NCBI GenBank assembly: GCA_022432975.1
Contig: CM039508.1
Coordinates: forward strand, 46,961,646-47,025,645
Source: Begonia masoniana
Lineage: Eukaryota; Streptophyta; Magnoliopsida; Cucurbitales; Begoniaceae
Length of the DNA: 64,000 bases
Direction: 5' to 3'
In this document: one piece after another, positions 12,603 through 22,769 of the stretch
How positions within the stretch are numbered: the stretch's first letter is position 1
Layout of the letters: each line of letters begins with the position of its first letter
The notes under the pieces: model-generated
Databases searched by the model: none
What the model saw: the letters and a program-made list of their open reading frames with translations, nothing else
What the model was told of the DNA's origin: nothing
Program-made: the position numbers and the translations under genes

Positions 12603-12748
12603 TTCTAATAAACCCTATAAACAGAATAACCTAATTTAATAAACAGAAACTTTTTACAGAACATTAGACACTTACAGTTGGTGGAGTGATCTCACGTGGC
12701 GGGTTGCGCAGTCAGACATTTCACAGAATCGGTTTTAAAACCTTGTCT

Positions 12749-12759
12749 CTCTGATACCA
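12749..12759 (-). other. Primer-binding site (initiator tRNA-Met)
   Basis: Minus-strand tggtatcagag lies four bases inside the 5' LTR end. This is the standard match to the 3' end of plant initiator tRNA-Met and fixes the element's orientation. Confidence 0.9.
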
Positions 12760-12763
12760 TAAC

Positions 12764-15065
12764 TGTGACAGCCTGAAACCAAACCCGATCGGGGTCCGGG
12801 ATCGGAGCCATCACTCCGGGACAGTTAACAGAAAATGGAGACTATTTTTTTTGTACATTACACTTTTAAAATATTTACAGAGAAAGAGAAAGATCTTTGG
12901 ATTCGAAATCAAACGGGAAAAACAGTTAACAGAATCGAGTTCTTTGAAGTTGATAGCAAAACAGATTTCAATAATGGATAGCAGAAGAGAAGAAGTGGCG
13001 AAGAAAATAAATAAACAGAAGTGAATAACAGAGAAGGCGGGGAGGAACAGAAAGGGCGAAGGAAATAATGAAATCGGGTGTGTGATGATGTCATCGGAAG
13101 ATGTGATGACGTCATTGGCATATACGGATAGTAAACGAAATCGGCAGAAGGTGATGTTATCAGCCGAAAGATGGATGACGTCAGCCGGAAGATACAGGTA
13201 ATAACGGAATCGGCAGAAGGTGATGACGTCAGCCGGAAGATGGATGACGTCAGCCGGAAGATATAACTAATATGGGCGAAAGACTTGTGGTGACGTCAGC
13301 CGGGAGATGGGTGACGTCAGGCGGAGGATACAGACAGCAGATGGAATTCGGATGAGGTGATGACGTCAACCGGAAGATACAGACAACAGACAACACCGGA
13401 TGAGATGAAGACGTCATCGGATGAGATAATTGAACTGGGCGGTGGAGGTGGATGACGTCACCGGTGGATATACACTTAAACAGCAGTGAACGTGATCGGA
13501 TGATATAGTCTAAAAGGGGCAGAGTTTGACAACTTTTAACAGAAAGACATACGGGCAGGGAGCATCAAAACAGAAGGCATAAGGGTTTCAAACCTTCAAA
13601 ACCCGATTCAAAACAAGATTTTTGAAACACACTTTGCAGATGATAGATTTCAACTGACAGATTCAAGAAAGACAGACTGCATGGATAGTTTTAGAATTCG
13701 AGACCATCCATGCAAACCTCAAAACAAGAAAATATTCTAAAACATTTCAGAACATTCAGGACATGAGTTCAACTATCAAATACAGTGATTTCTAAAGCTG
13801 AGACATCAGAACTTGTACATTGTTCTAAAAGTAAAACCTCTGAATCAGTACATAACCTAACATGCAATTGCAGAATCTACCAAAAGAAGAGTTTTTACAG
13901 AATTTTACAACACAACCAGAACTTCCAGAAAACTTTACAGATATAGACATTACAGAAAACTTAAACCTCGGGTCAGAATTTGTCTGGCTGCAGCAACCAC
14001 ACCCCCATGAGCTCAATCCACCAGTCACCTATTCATCAGACTGAGGCACGAAGTCCTCATTTTCGGGTTCAGTACCTACATCAGAGAGTTCACCTATGAG
14101 CCTAAAGCTCAGTAAGAACATATATATATATATATATGCAGTGATGCAAAATGCTATGCATGCGGTTTTCAGAAATACAGTGACAGTACAGAACATTACG
14201 TTTCGGTGGCAGAGGGGTATAAGTGGGGCTTATAGGGGAACTGGCGAACAGTAGGTGCACTATCATGCACATTCAGTAGTTTTCAGATTCCCAGGGAGGG
14301 ATAAAACCAGAGGGCCAGTCCCCGTCCCACACTTAACCGGTACATTTCAGTCAGATTTTATCTTATTTAGTTTCAAACAGTGTACAGAAAACATTTGCAT
14401 GTCTTTCAGAGAAAACGTGTATGCATGAACAGTGCTTGAACTTAAACAGGCAGAGAGCAGATGACAGAAATAACAGAACATACGGTGAAACAGAACATAG
14501 ACAACTCAGAACATAACTATAACCTTTCTACCCAAAACAACCCGACAGAACAAAAAACCTAGTACCTCCGAGATGTAGGGCCTTAAGGGCCAACCTACGG
14601 ATATGAACTTACCTGTGGTCCGAAATGCAACAAGCTCGAACGCACGAGCACTGTGGTTCACGAACCTTAGACCGAAAAGCAGGAGGAAAAGCAGAGAAGA
14701 AAGAAACTCCTCGCGTTGGTTTTCTTCAACCAAAAGTGAGAAGCAGAGAGGGAAATGAGAGAAAGCAGAGAGGGAAATGTCTCCCGTAGGAGGAAGAGAA
14801 GGAAATGGAATACATGGCTTGTCTTCTTCCACAAGTTTACCAAGTGTCAATCATCCATTTGATTTCTCCCACCAACCTTAATTTCTTCTTAATTTGCCCT
14901 TCCATTGGTTTTAAACTTAGTGTTTTGTTTAGTTACACATTAGTTTGCTTCGCGCCACACTAAACACTCCAAAATTTACAATAAAATAGTTTCTGTATTT
15001 ATGGCAATTTAAATCCATACAACAATTCAACAGATTATTACATGGCAAAAATGCCGGGTGTTACA
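12764..15065 (-). repeat. 5' LTR of the chromovirus at 5587-15065
   Basis: 2302 bp, running on the minus strand from tgtaacacccgg to ctgtcaca. It holds the TGACGTCA array at about 13090-13460 and a short AT run at 14119-14138. Substitutions throughout, relative to 5587-8125, indicate an old insertion. Confidence 0.9.
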
Positions 15066-15200
15066 ATAGCGGAAAAAGTTGTGGTTTGTGGAGGAGATAA
15101 GAGAGACTTGGGTGGTGGAGAGGCTCTTCGTGGCGGACTTCTATGGCGTTAGGTGTAACTCCGATGGTTACTTTGCAGGCTATCGCTTCCTCAACTTTAT
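15066..15200 (+). pseudogene. FAO-type alcohol oxidase fragment, copy 1, downstream half
   Basis: Continues 5225-5586 after the chromovirus. It encodes E-T-W-V-V-E-R-L-F-V-A-D, the C-terminal GMC oxidoreductase strand, then a small deletion shifts the frame. The intact form of this block is seen in copy 2 at 20560-20690. The target duplication atagc opens this half. Confidence 0.65.
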
Positions 15201-15775
15201 TATTTTATTTTACAATTTTAATTTTTTCATTAATAAATTAATTAATGGTAAAATAAATTAATTAATTGTAATTGTATTATATAATCTTACTTTCTCCGTT
15301 TTAATAATAATAAACATTATACTATACTATAAAGTTTAGAGTCTACATTTTGATGTTATTATTAAAAAAATCAACCAATTATTTTAATACAACTATTTCT
15401 TTCTCTAATTATCTAGTCTCTTTCTAATTTAATGGAGAGGGCGAGACTTCTTATTCATAATCAATTTAACATTATCATGTAATTAGAACTATAGTCTTTG
15501 CTTAACATATTCTCCTGTCACATGCACTATAATTATAGTAAGAGTATAATACTTAAAATTATAAACTCCTACTCAATTTCGCCCCCAAATAGTCATTTTT
15601 AGGCTTCATTACACGTATAACTTGATTAATTTTACGCATTAGAATCACGAAATACGTGCTTATTCATCAGCCAGATTAGAATAATATTACTGTTATGTTT
15701 ACTCTTTTTTTTTCCGCGTAAATTTACTCTATATCGCGTTGCTTGATGTAGAATAATTTAGACCTGAAAGAGTAA
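15200..15775. other. AT-rich intergenic spacer, inverted relative to 20317-20560
   Basis: No gene seen. The first part (ctttattattttattttac and onward) and the motif atttagacc near 15755 match the reverse complement of 20317-20560. This shows the insertion point of hAT-A in the other copy. Confidence 0.6.
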
Positions 15776-16226
15776 ATGTTGCGTAATTGTTATCTTTTTT
15801 GACTAGACTTGTTCCGAAATTAGTTTATGGAACTATTAACGATGGAAAACGAAGGACAGAGTCAGACCTAGCATTTGACTTTGAATTTCCATAATTTTGT
15901 GTAAATAATGTGATGATGATAAATGATAATGAGGAAGGTGCCTTCGTCTTCTCTTTCACACTCGCCATTGAAGACTTGCTTGGAAGAAAGACTGAAAACT
16001 ATGAAGATTGAACTGCAAACCATGGCGGAAGATTCCCAAACCCAGTAAACAAGGGAAATACCGAAGGGGACCGCAACGTCGTCTCTAAGCTTTTGTTCTC
16101 GTCTGCTTATTCCTCCTCCACTGCACGTTTCCTTCTCGAAACGTCATGGAAGCTCGACCTTGCAGATTCCCTATCGCCTTCACCCTCGTTGCGTCTCTCG
16201 GTATCTTCTCTTTCGCCTCCTGTATT
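15776..16226 (+). pseudogene. Inverted truncated copy of the DUF1218 upstream region and exon 1
   Basis: Reverse-complement copy of 783-1192. It keeps the exon 1 start (M-E-A-R-P-C-R-F-P) and the first membrane segment up to S-F-A-S-C-I. It then ends abruptly at about 16226, 17 bp before an LTR that starts at 16243. Exons 2 and 3 are absent. It is a duplicated promoter plus partial exon, unable to make the full protein. Confidence 0.85.
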
Positions 16227-16242
16227 GAAACCCTGAACATAA

Positions 16243-16920
16243 TGTAACACCCGACAAATTTCAACCAGGATGACTCCCTAACTGACTTACGGCCTGAGTA
16301 TTCAATCTTCAAACGCTCTTAGAATTTTATGCCAAGCTTGAATTAAGTATGTGGTTTTAACTAGGTGGAGGGCAAAGTTTTTAATACTGGAGGTTTTGAA
16401 ACCGATAATTTAAAGAAAATGAAAAGGGTTCAAATTTCATTTAAGCCACTATCGCCGACCTTTCTACTCTCAGCGATTTCGTCTCCTCTCCCAGCTCTCG
16501 CTCTCTGTAATACTGAAATCCCTCTTTCGACGTCGTTCCATTCTGCTTCTTTCTCGGCTACTTTGTACTCGAGGTACGAGTTTGGCATGGTACTATTTTT
16601 AGGGTCTTAAGCGCTATTTTTGCTAGTGTTGAAGTTCTGGGTTCTTCATGGTCGAGTATTGTATGGGTATTTTAAAATCTGAAGTTGGTATGTCATTCCG
16701 AAGCTGATTGGGACTTAAACAACCAACCCTGAGTTATCGCTTGATTACGAATCTGTCTGTTTTGTTTTGGATTTTCAAACTGCACTAGAACTATACTAAG
16801 ATTCGGGAGTGACTATAGCGATTAGATCCTAGGAGACGTGCGATTGACTAATCGGATTTTGTTTTAACTACTGCAATGTAAATGGTTTTAGGTGAAGAAG
16901 TTGAAGAGAAAAAGCTCAAA
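16243..16920 (+). mobile_element. LTR fragment (chromovirus type), truncated by gap
   Basis: Begins tgtaacacccgac, the same start as the reverse complements of the LTRs at 12764-15065 and 17858-19994. It runs into the N gap at 16921. No internal coding region is visible. Identity as an LTR rests on its terminus and context. Confidence 0.5.
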
Positions 16921-17020
16921 NNNNNNNNNNNNNNNNNNNNNNNNNNNNNNNNNNNNNNNNNNNNNNNNNNNNNNNNNNNNNNNNNNNNNNNNNNNNNNNN
17001 NNNNNNNNNNNNNNNNNNNN
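16921..17020. other. Assembly gap (100 N)
   Basis: Exactly 100 N. It separates the LTR fragment from a hAT C-terminus. Confidence 0.99.
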
Positions 17021-17345
17021 GATCGCCACGACGACGAATATGGCAGAGATTTAATCAATATTTGTCTGAAAAATTAAAGAATTTTCAGACAATTCGGACT
17101 TATTGTTTTGGTGGAAGAGGAACTCCGTTAAATATCCAATTTTGAGTCAAATCGCAAAAGATATATTAGTAATTCCAATTTCTACAGTAGTTTTTGAATC
17201 TGCTTTTAGTTGTGGTGGTCGAGTTCTTGATGCATTTCACAGTTCTTTATCTCCTCAAAGTGTTGAAGCTCTTATATGCTCTCAAAGTTGGTTAAAAACA
17301 TTCAACCCTTTTAAAGTTCCTCAAATTATTGATGAAGATTCATAA
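17021..17345 (+). pseudogene. hAT transposase C-terminal dimerisation domain
   Basis: From about 17103 the frame reads P-I-L-S-Q-I-A-K-D-I-L, then V-V-F-E-S-A-F-S-C-G-G-R-V-L-D and V-E-A-L-I-C-S-Q-S-W-L. This is the hallmark block of the hAT C-terminal dimerisation region and includes the E-S-A-F-S motif. Upstream, R-F-N-Q-Y-L-S-E-K-L is in a different frame, so a frameshift lies near 17100. It may be the rear end of hAT-A (1232-2719). A possible intron acceptor (ttttgcag) at about 17457 leads to a few more codons. Confidence 0.8.
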
Positions 17346-17549
17346 AATAGTACCATGACAACTACAGAAGAAGGTTCGAACATTCAAATATTTAGTTGTT
17401 TTACATTTTTATTTCTAATTATTAACTAATGTTTTTAATTTTTTTCATTTTTGCAGATTCGGCTATCGATGAAAATTTTGTAGAAGATAACCAGTCATCA
17501 AAAACTTGATATGGACATGGTGGCAATTATGTACTTTTTTATTTACTGT

Positions 17550-17857
17550 TTGATAATGTTGAATTTAGTTGGATAACTTGGATTTAGTTAAATAATTTGA
17601 TTTAATTGGATTGTTAGATTTAGTTGGATAGTTGGATAACTTGAATTTAGTTGGATAGTTGGGGATTTAATTGGATTGTTGGATTTAGTTGGATAACTTG
17701 GATTTAGTTGAATAGTTTGATTTAATTGAATTGTTGGATTTAGTTCGATAGTTTGATTTAATTGGATTGTTAAATTTAGTTGGATAACTTGGATTTAGTT
17801 GGATAGTTTGATTTAATTGGATGGTTGCATAAATTGGATAGTTAAATTGATTTTATA
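17550..17857. repeat. Degenerate AT-rich tandem repeat in the hAT 3' region
   Basis: Repeats of ttggatttagttggata and gtttgatttaattggatt alternate for about 300 bp with units of roughly 57 bp and many substitutions. No coding signal. Confidence 0.7.
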
Positions 17858-19994
17858 TGTAACGCCCCGAGTTATCTGAACCCGGTTTGCTACTCATAAC
17901 GCTGAACCGAACCATGACGTCTTGATGCTAAATTTAAAATTTCACTCGACAGCCAAAATTTGACTTTTTCTAAAACTAAATATATTTTAAAACTTGCAGC
18001 GGAAAATCAATTGGACATCAATGAAGCTAAGTAACCTGTGAAAACATTTTAAAATGACTGTTGGAAGTGTTAAGAGTAATTGGCTAAAAGACGTAAAGCT
18101 TAAAAAAAAAACGCGGAATGCCCGTGAAGTTGCCGAAGTCGAACACATCTGCCGACGACAAAGTCAACGGAAGAAGCAGAAATAGAAATTAGGAGGTTTC
18201 TACCGATGACGTGTACAAACAACACACCACCATCTACCGACAAGCCAACACAACTACATCTGCCGATGAAGTCAACATAACTTCATCTACCGATAGATTT
18301 CCATCTGCCGATAGACAAGCACGCGACATCTACCGACAACGACATTACGACTCCTTCCGATAAGATTAAAATATACGCTACATCTGCCGATAGCAAAACT
18401 ACAGGTTTTGCGGCTTGCACCTGCCGATCGCTAGACGACAACTCGTAACTTATATCTACCGATGACGTCAGCCGGATGACTCCTTCATCCAACATCTGCC
18501 GATCGCTAGACGACAAGACTTACCACTTTCCTCTACCGATGACGTCAGCCGGATGACTCCTTCATCCAACATCTACCGATAGACTTCAGAACAGCAATTC
18601 TGCTGTATTCCAAGAAAGCTCTGGCTATCAAAGGATTTAAGCATTTTACTAAGACCAATCAGAGACAGATCAAATCATTGCATCACTCAAATCCAGTAGA
18701 AAACAGTATTTTCAAAACCCAACAGGACACTAATATCAAAGATTCTCAGAATGTATTCGAAGTTTTTTAAAAAAAACACTACTATCATAAAATTTTCAGA
18801 AAAGGAAACATCTATATTGAATTAGTTACTCCCAACTCAACACCTGCAGCCATGGATTAAACCGCCTCAACAGATGACCAAACCGATGCCTGAAAATGCT
18901 CCTCCAACCAGCCTATTCCTCATGTTGGTCGGTAAACATACCTTCAGTAACTTCTTCACCTACATCACAAAACTCATCTATTAGCCTAATGCTAAGCAAG
19001 TAGAGCGATGAATGAAATGGATCAATGAAGCAATAATTTCCCTAAACATGCGGTCTCTACTTTCTCATCTCAGTTGTATTCAAATTCGTTCTCTGTTGAT
19101 CCCTCTGTACGATGGGAAGGTGGATCAGTCATTCCCCAAAGCATACATCCTCTGATCTCAATTAAGGGGCGGATTAATTCCCTTAACAGTTAACTGGTCT
19201 GATCCCCCTGTAGGATTGGGAAGTGGATCACTTTTCCCAAAACCTCAATCCTCTGTTCTCAGTTAAGGGGCGGATTAATCCCCCTTAACATTTGTTCTGA
19301 TCATCCTGCTCACACTTACCATGCGTTTCATGTAAATTCATTTTCGTAATCTTTAAAAAACATGATGCATGACAACTGGAAAATAAACATACAAAACATA
19401 CATAAATCCTACTGTTTTGTGATGTAGGCCCGAAGGCACAAACAAACTCTACTTACCTGGATCCCTGGAAATCGCTCGGCTAAATGCTACTTCAGAAGCT
19501 CGCTCACCTAAAATCATAATAGTACATATATCAAACTTTCACTAAACTTCACAGAATCAATACAGGAGTTTGAGGAACAAAATTTGAAACCCCACAACTC
19601 GGGTATTCTCAATAGTCGCTCAGCCCGAACCTACTCTAAATCACAACATTCCTCGAAACTCCTCACATTGTACTCCCTCAGCTATCTAACTACTAAAATC
19701 GCAAGAAAACAAGGAGGGCTTACCTAGGTTGAAGGAGAATCGGGCAGGAGATTCGCCTAGAGATTTCTGCCGTTCGAGCTGAAGAACGAAAGGGAAAGAA
19801 AATGAGTAGTGGTGGCGGCTACTCTAAACTTTTTGCCTTAAATACCTTATCCACTTTCAAATTTGCCAATTACCCTTATGCCCTTACTTACTCATTCTTC
19901 ACCCTAACCTACATTATACTAAAATTTCATTCCTCGATTATACTTAATAGATTTATCTGTTATTTTAAATTTTTAATTAAAGTCGGGTGTTACA
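17858..19994 (-). mobile_element. Solo LTR (2.1 kb), Tekay/Del-like, nested in hAT-A
   Basis: Plus-strand ends are tgtaacgccccgag and gtcgggtgttaca. The flanks ttata and ttatt match at four of five positions. It contains gatgacgtcagccggatgac twice (about 18465 and 18535). Two blocks around aaggggcggattaa (about 19165 and 19265) are the reverse complement of blocks at 57355-57550 in the LTR of the 56657 element, so the families are related. No internal region or second LTR is present. Confidence 0.75.
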
Positions 19995-20316
19995 TTATTA
20001 TAATTACATTTACATGTTAAAGTAAACAGGATAGAAAAGAAGACTATGAATGCAGCATTCATAATAGAAAAGAAGCATTCAGAATGCTTCTGTTAAATTG
20101 GTTTTATTATAATTACATTTACATGTTAAACAGGGTAGAAAAGAAGCATCTAGAATGCTTCTGTTTATGTGTTTTTAAATTTTGTAATTTAAAAATAAAA
20201 ATAAATAAATTAAAAATTCGGGAGGAACCAGTTCCGGTCCTAAGAACCAAAATCCAAAAATGACCGGTCCAGTCTGGTTCAAAGCGGGAACCAGACCGAC
20301 CCGTGCCCACCCCTAG
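19995..20316 (+). mobile_element. hAT-A 3' terminal region
   Basis: After a short local duplication of attataattacatttacatg (about 19998 and 20105), the element ends with a G/C-rich subterminal block and tgcccacccccta-like bases at 20316, the inverse of a hAT end. The following gtctaaat is the pre-insertion sequence still seen, inverted, near 15755. Confidence 0.65.
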
Positions 20317-20559
20317 TCTAAATATAGTTGATTGATAGAGTAAAATAAAAAAAAAAAAGTAAACATATCATTACTATTTAGGTGATGAATAAGCACATAT
20401 TTTGTGAATTTTATTAAAATAATTGGTTGAATTTTTTAATAATAACATCAAAATGTAGACTTTAAACATTATAGTATATAATACAGTGTTTATTATTATT
20501 AGAGACTAGATAATCAATTTATTAATGAAAAATTTAAAGTTGTAAAATAAAATAATAAA

Positions 20560-21050
20560 GTTGAGGAAGCGATAGCCTGAAAAGTAACCATCGGAGTTAC
20601 TCCTAAAGCCGTCGGGAAGACGGTGGAGTCCGCCACGAAGAGCCTCTCCACTTCCCAAGTCTCTCCGATCTCCTTCTCCATAAACCACCACTTTCTCCGC
20701 TATAATTCTCAGAGCCTGTTCGATCCCCATCTGTACCTTATTGAGAACATTCAGGAATGAAGCGCTGGAGTTTGAATTATCGCTTCGTATCCCGCCTTTG
20801 GATGTTCTGATTTTTTACCTGGCTGGCTTCGTTTCAGTAATGGCGGCGTAATCAGAGCTCCGGCAGCCACTACTGTAACCCGGGATTGAACTGACCACGT
20901 CTCTAGAACTTTCTCGACCTTTTCTTTTGGGTCGCAGCATTTTAATGGCGTCGCAACAAGAAGGATAGCACCGTCGACGGATTTCACTAAAACCAGCAGC
21001 CCTACCTCGGTGGATGAAAATAAAGCATTTTGGAGTGGTTTCACAATTAT
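20560..21050 (-). pseudogene. FAO-type long-chain alcohol oxidase fragment, copy 2 (most complete)
   Basis: Minus-strand frames read V-T-V-V-A-A-G-A-L-I-T-P-P-L-L-K-R-S, then Y-E-A-I-I-Q-T-P-A-L-H, then A-L-R-I-I-A. In another frame comes E-T-W-E-V-E-R-L-F-V-A-D-S-T-V-F-P-T and A-L-G-V-T-P-M-V-T-F-Q-A-I-A. The order matches the GMC oxidoreductase C-terminal half of plant FAO enzymes, ending at the conserved N/T-P-M-x-T-x-Q strand. Large pieces, including the FAD-binding N-terminus, are missing and frames change, so it is a pseudogene. In the same orientation beyond hAT-A lies the DUF1218 gene, so the two were probably ancestral neighbours. Confidence 0.75.
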
Positions 21051-21059
21051 TCCTTTTTA

Positions 21060-22440
21060 TCACTTTTTTTGAGTGATGTCTAGCATCGTATTTTTCTTAC
21101 AAAAAGATGGGAGTTGCGAGAGAGAACAACCGGAAAGTACAAAAAACAAAGAGTGATTTTTAAGACAAGTGTTATGTCTTTTAAAGAATATTGATTTCTA
21201 TACAAGTATGGTAATTTTATCATTCATTTTAATATTTTTTTAGACTCAATTTCTCTGAATTTTTCTTATTTATTTATTTATAAAATTCTCAATATTTATT
21301 AATATCATTTACCCTTTTGCAATGTAGAGTTGAGCTCTACATAAAAGAAGTTGAGAAGAACCTGATTGGTTTTTTAGGTCTTCAAGATTGGCAGTAAGAT
21401 GGTAGAGTTCCAAACAACTTATTATAATTGTCTTTTAAAATTCGATATATTTTCGTATCCATTAGATGTTGTTTATTTAAAAGAAAGATTTTAATATTAG
21501 GGATATCGATAATTACATGAAATTATTTTAAGGGAAAAAATAGCAGATCTCTCTAACTATGTGTTATTTCAATTTTGTATTGTTCTGTTTCTTTGTAAAA
21601 TTCTAAGAAGTTCGTTTTGTAAGATTGCCACCAATTAGCAGTAATAGAACCTGATCTTAATCACTCATTCACAGCCATAATAGAAGCCTATGTTTGAATG
21701 GTTTAACTCAATTGTTATTGTGCAGTCAATTGCAGGCACTAATAAATGGGTGTAAATGTAATGGGCTGTGGTCGGCAAAACTAAGGTAGCATTTCGGCAC
21801 TGACTTAAGACTACAGCCCAATCCCACTCGACCCAATTCAATCAAGTATGAGAGATAAAGAGTAAGTTGTTCTACGATGATTTTTCTTCAACCTTTAAAA
21901 GTAGGGATGGGCAAGTTAAAGGTACACTACTCAAAATATTGTGTAAAATATTATATCTATAAAATAAACAAAAAAGAAGAAGGAATATAAGATATGTGTG
22001 AGTACAAAAATGAACGCAAACCTAACTAAATATCAGAAGAATTGCGCAATCACATATCACTTGCGAAAAGTGAAGAAAATTAAACAAAAGTTCAATTTTT
22101 CCCCTGTACTAACAAGACATGTTTTTAGAACAAGACCAAAAAAATTTTTATTTCGACTCAAAACAGACAATATATTGTTAGTAAGAACAAAGCTCTGTAA
22201 GAGAGTTGGAGCAGGAGTATGCTTTCTTCTACAACTATGCAAGCACTGGGCTTTTCTAATTGCATGGTGGAGACTGAGAGGCACAAGGTCCAACAAGAGT
22301 GATTACGGAGTAGACAATTTGATAAAGTGCAAGTTCAAGCAGAAGAAAAAGATAGAATAAATATACGAAGGATGACAAAATATACACAGAAGATGAAACC
22401 AGCATGAAATTTTAACAGTGGACGGAGGAAATAAAAAAGA
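21060..22440. other. Intergenic, AT-rich
   Basis: No gene, repeat family or structural RNA recognised. A 120-codon open frame at 21998-22360 is basic and low in complexity, and I see no domain in it. Confidence 0.5.
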
Positions 22441-22472
22441 GAAAATGCAAAAGAAGAATGAAACGGTAGTGG

Positions 22473-22706
22473 CTATTGATGGCCAGGAGGATTTTGATGG
22501 CCCATGCCGGGGCTGTTGCCGGGAGTGGTTGGCCTGAAAGCTTCTGTCTCAAGCTTCTTGTATTGGTTTACAGTAAACCCTTGATGGCTGACAGTTGAAG
22601 GAGTTTGTATTGGCCTGGATGCCACCATTGTTAGACCCAAGTAAATTAGGACGACAACAACCATAAACAATGTCGACAACAAGTTTCTGATTATGATCTT
22701 CCCCAT
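22473..22706 (-). CDS. CEP (C-terminally encoded peptide) precursor
   Basis: 77-aa precursor with one 15-residue CEP repeat. The start at 22706 (M-G-K-I-I-I) opens a strongly hydrophobic signal segment at residues 7-29. A short variable region (30-55) follows. Residues 56-70 read A-F-R-P-T-T-P-G-N-S-P-G-M-G-H, matching the CEP consensus x-F-R-P-T-x-P-G-x-S-P-G-x-G-H; a seven-residue tail ends in P-G-H-Q. CEPs are secreted, proline-hydroxylated peptide hormones sensed by CEPR leucine-rich-repeat receptor kinases, with roles in systemic nitrogen signalling and root growth. An upstream in-frame ATG at 22769 would add 21 residues ahead of the signal segment; the inner start fits secretion better. 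No intron is needed. Residue 56 is A where many family members have D. Confidence 0.9.
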   Translation of the reverse strand: MGKIIIRNLLSTLFMVVVVLIYLGLTMVASRPIQTPSTVSHQGFTVNQYKKLETEAFRPTTPGNSPGMGHQNPPGHQ

Positions 22707-22769
22707 GAAAGAGTAGGAGAGAGAAGGCAAGAAGGATGAACGATCAGTCAATCCAGCACATGTGGACAA

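Larger units (their letters stand above)
5587..15065 (-). mobile_element. Full-length Tekay/Del-like chromovirus (Ty3/gypsy), 9.5 kb
   Basis: Minus-strand element with TG...CA-type LTRs (12764-15065 and 5587-8125). It is flanked by a perfect 5-bp duplication, atagc, at 5582-5586 and 15066-15070. The primer-binding site (minus strand tggtatcagag, plus coordinates 12749-12759) matches initiator tRNA-Met, and a purine-rich tract aaggtgggtggaa precedes the 3' LTR. Gag-pol fills 8166-12602 and ends in a C-terminal region of the kind seen in Tekay/Del chromoviruses. Three in-frame stops and a lost integrase glutamate make it non-autonomous. The LTRs differ by many substitutions and by microsatellite length, so it is older than the element at 29058. 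Confidence 0.93.

Noticed and set aside
15079..15261. 60-codon frame as a new gene
   Set aside because: It is the frameshifted C-terminal piece of the alcohol-oxidase pseudogene.
21998..22360. 120-codon basic frame
   Set aside because: No recognisable domain, signal or homologue by eye; AT-rich intergenic context. Left unassigned.
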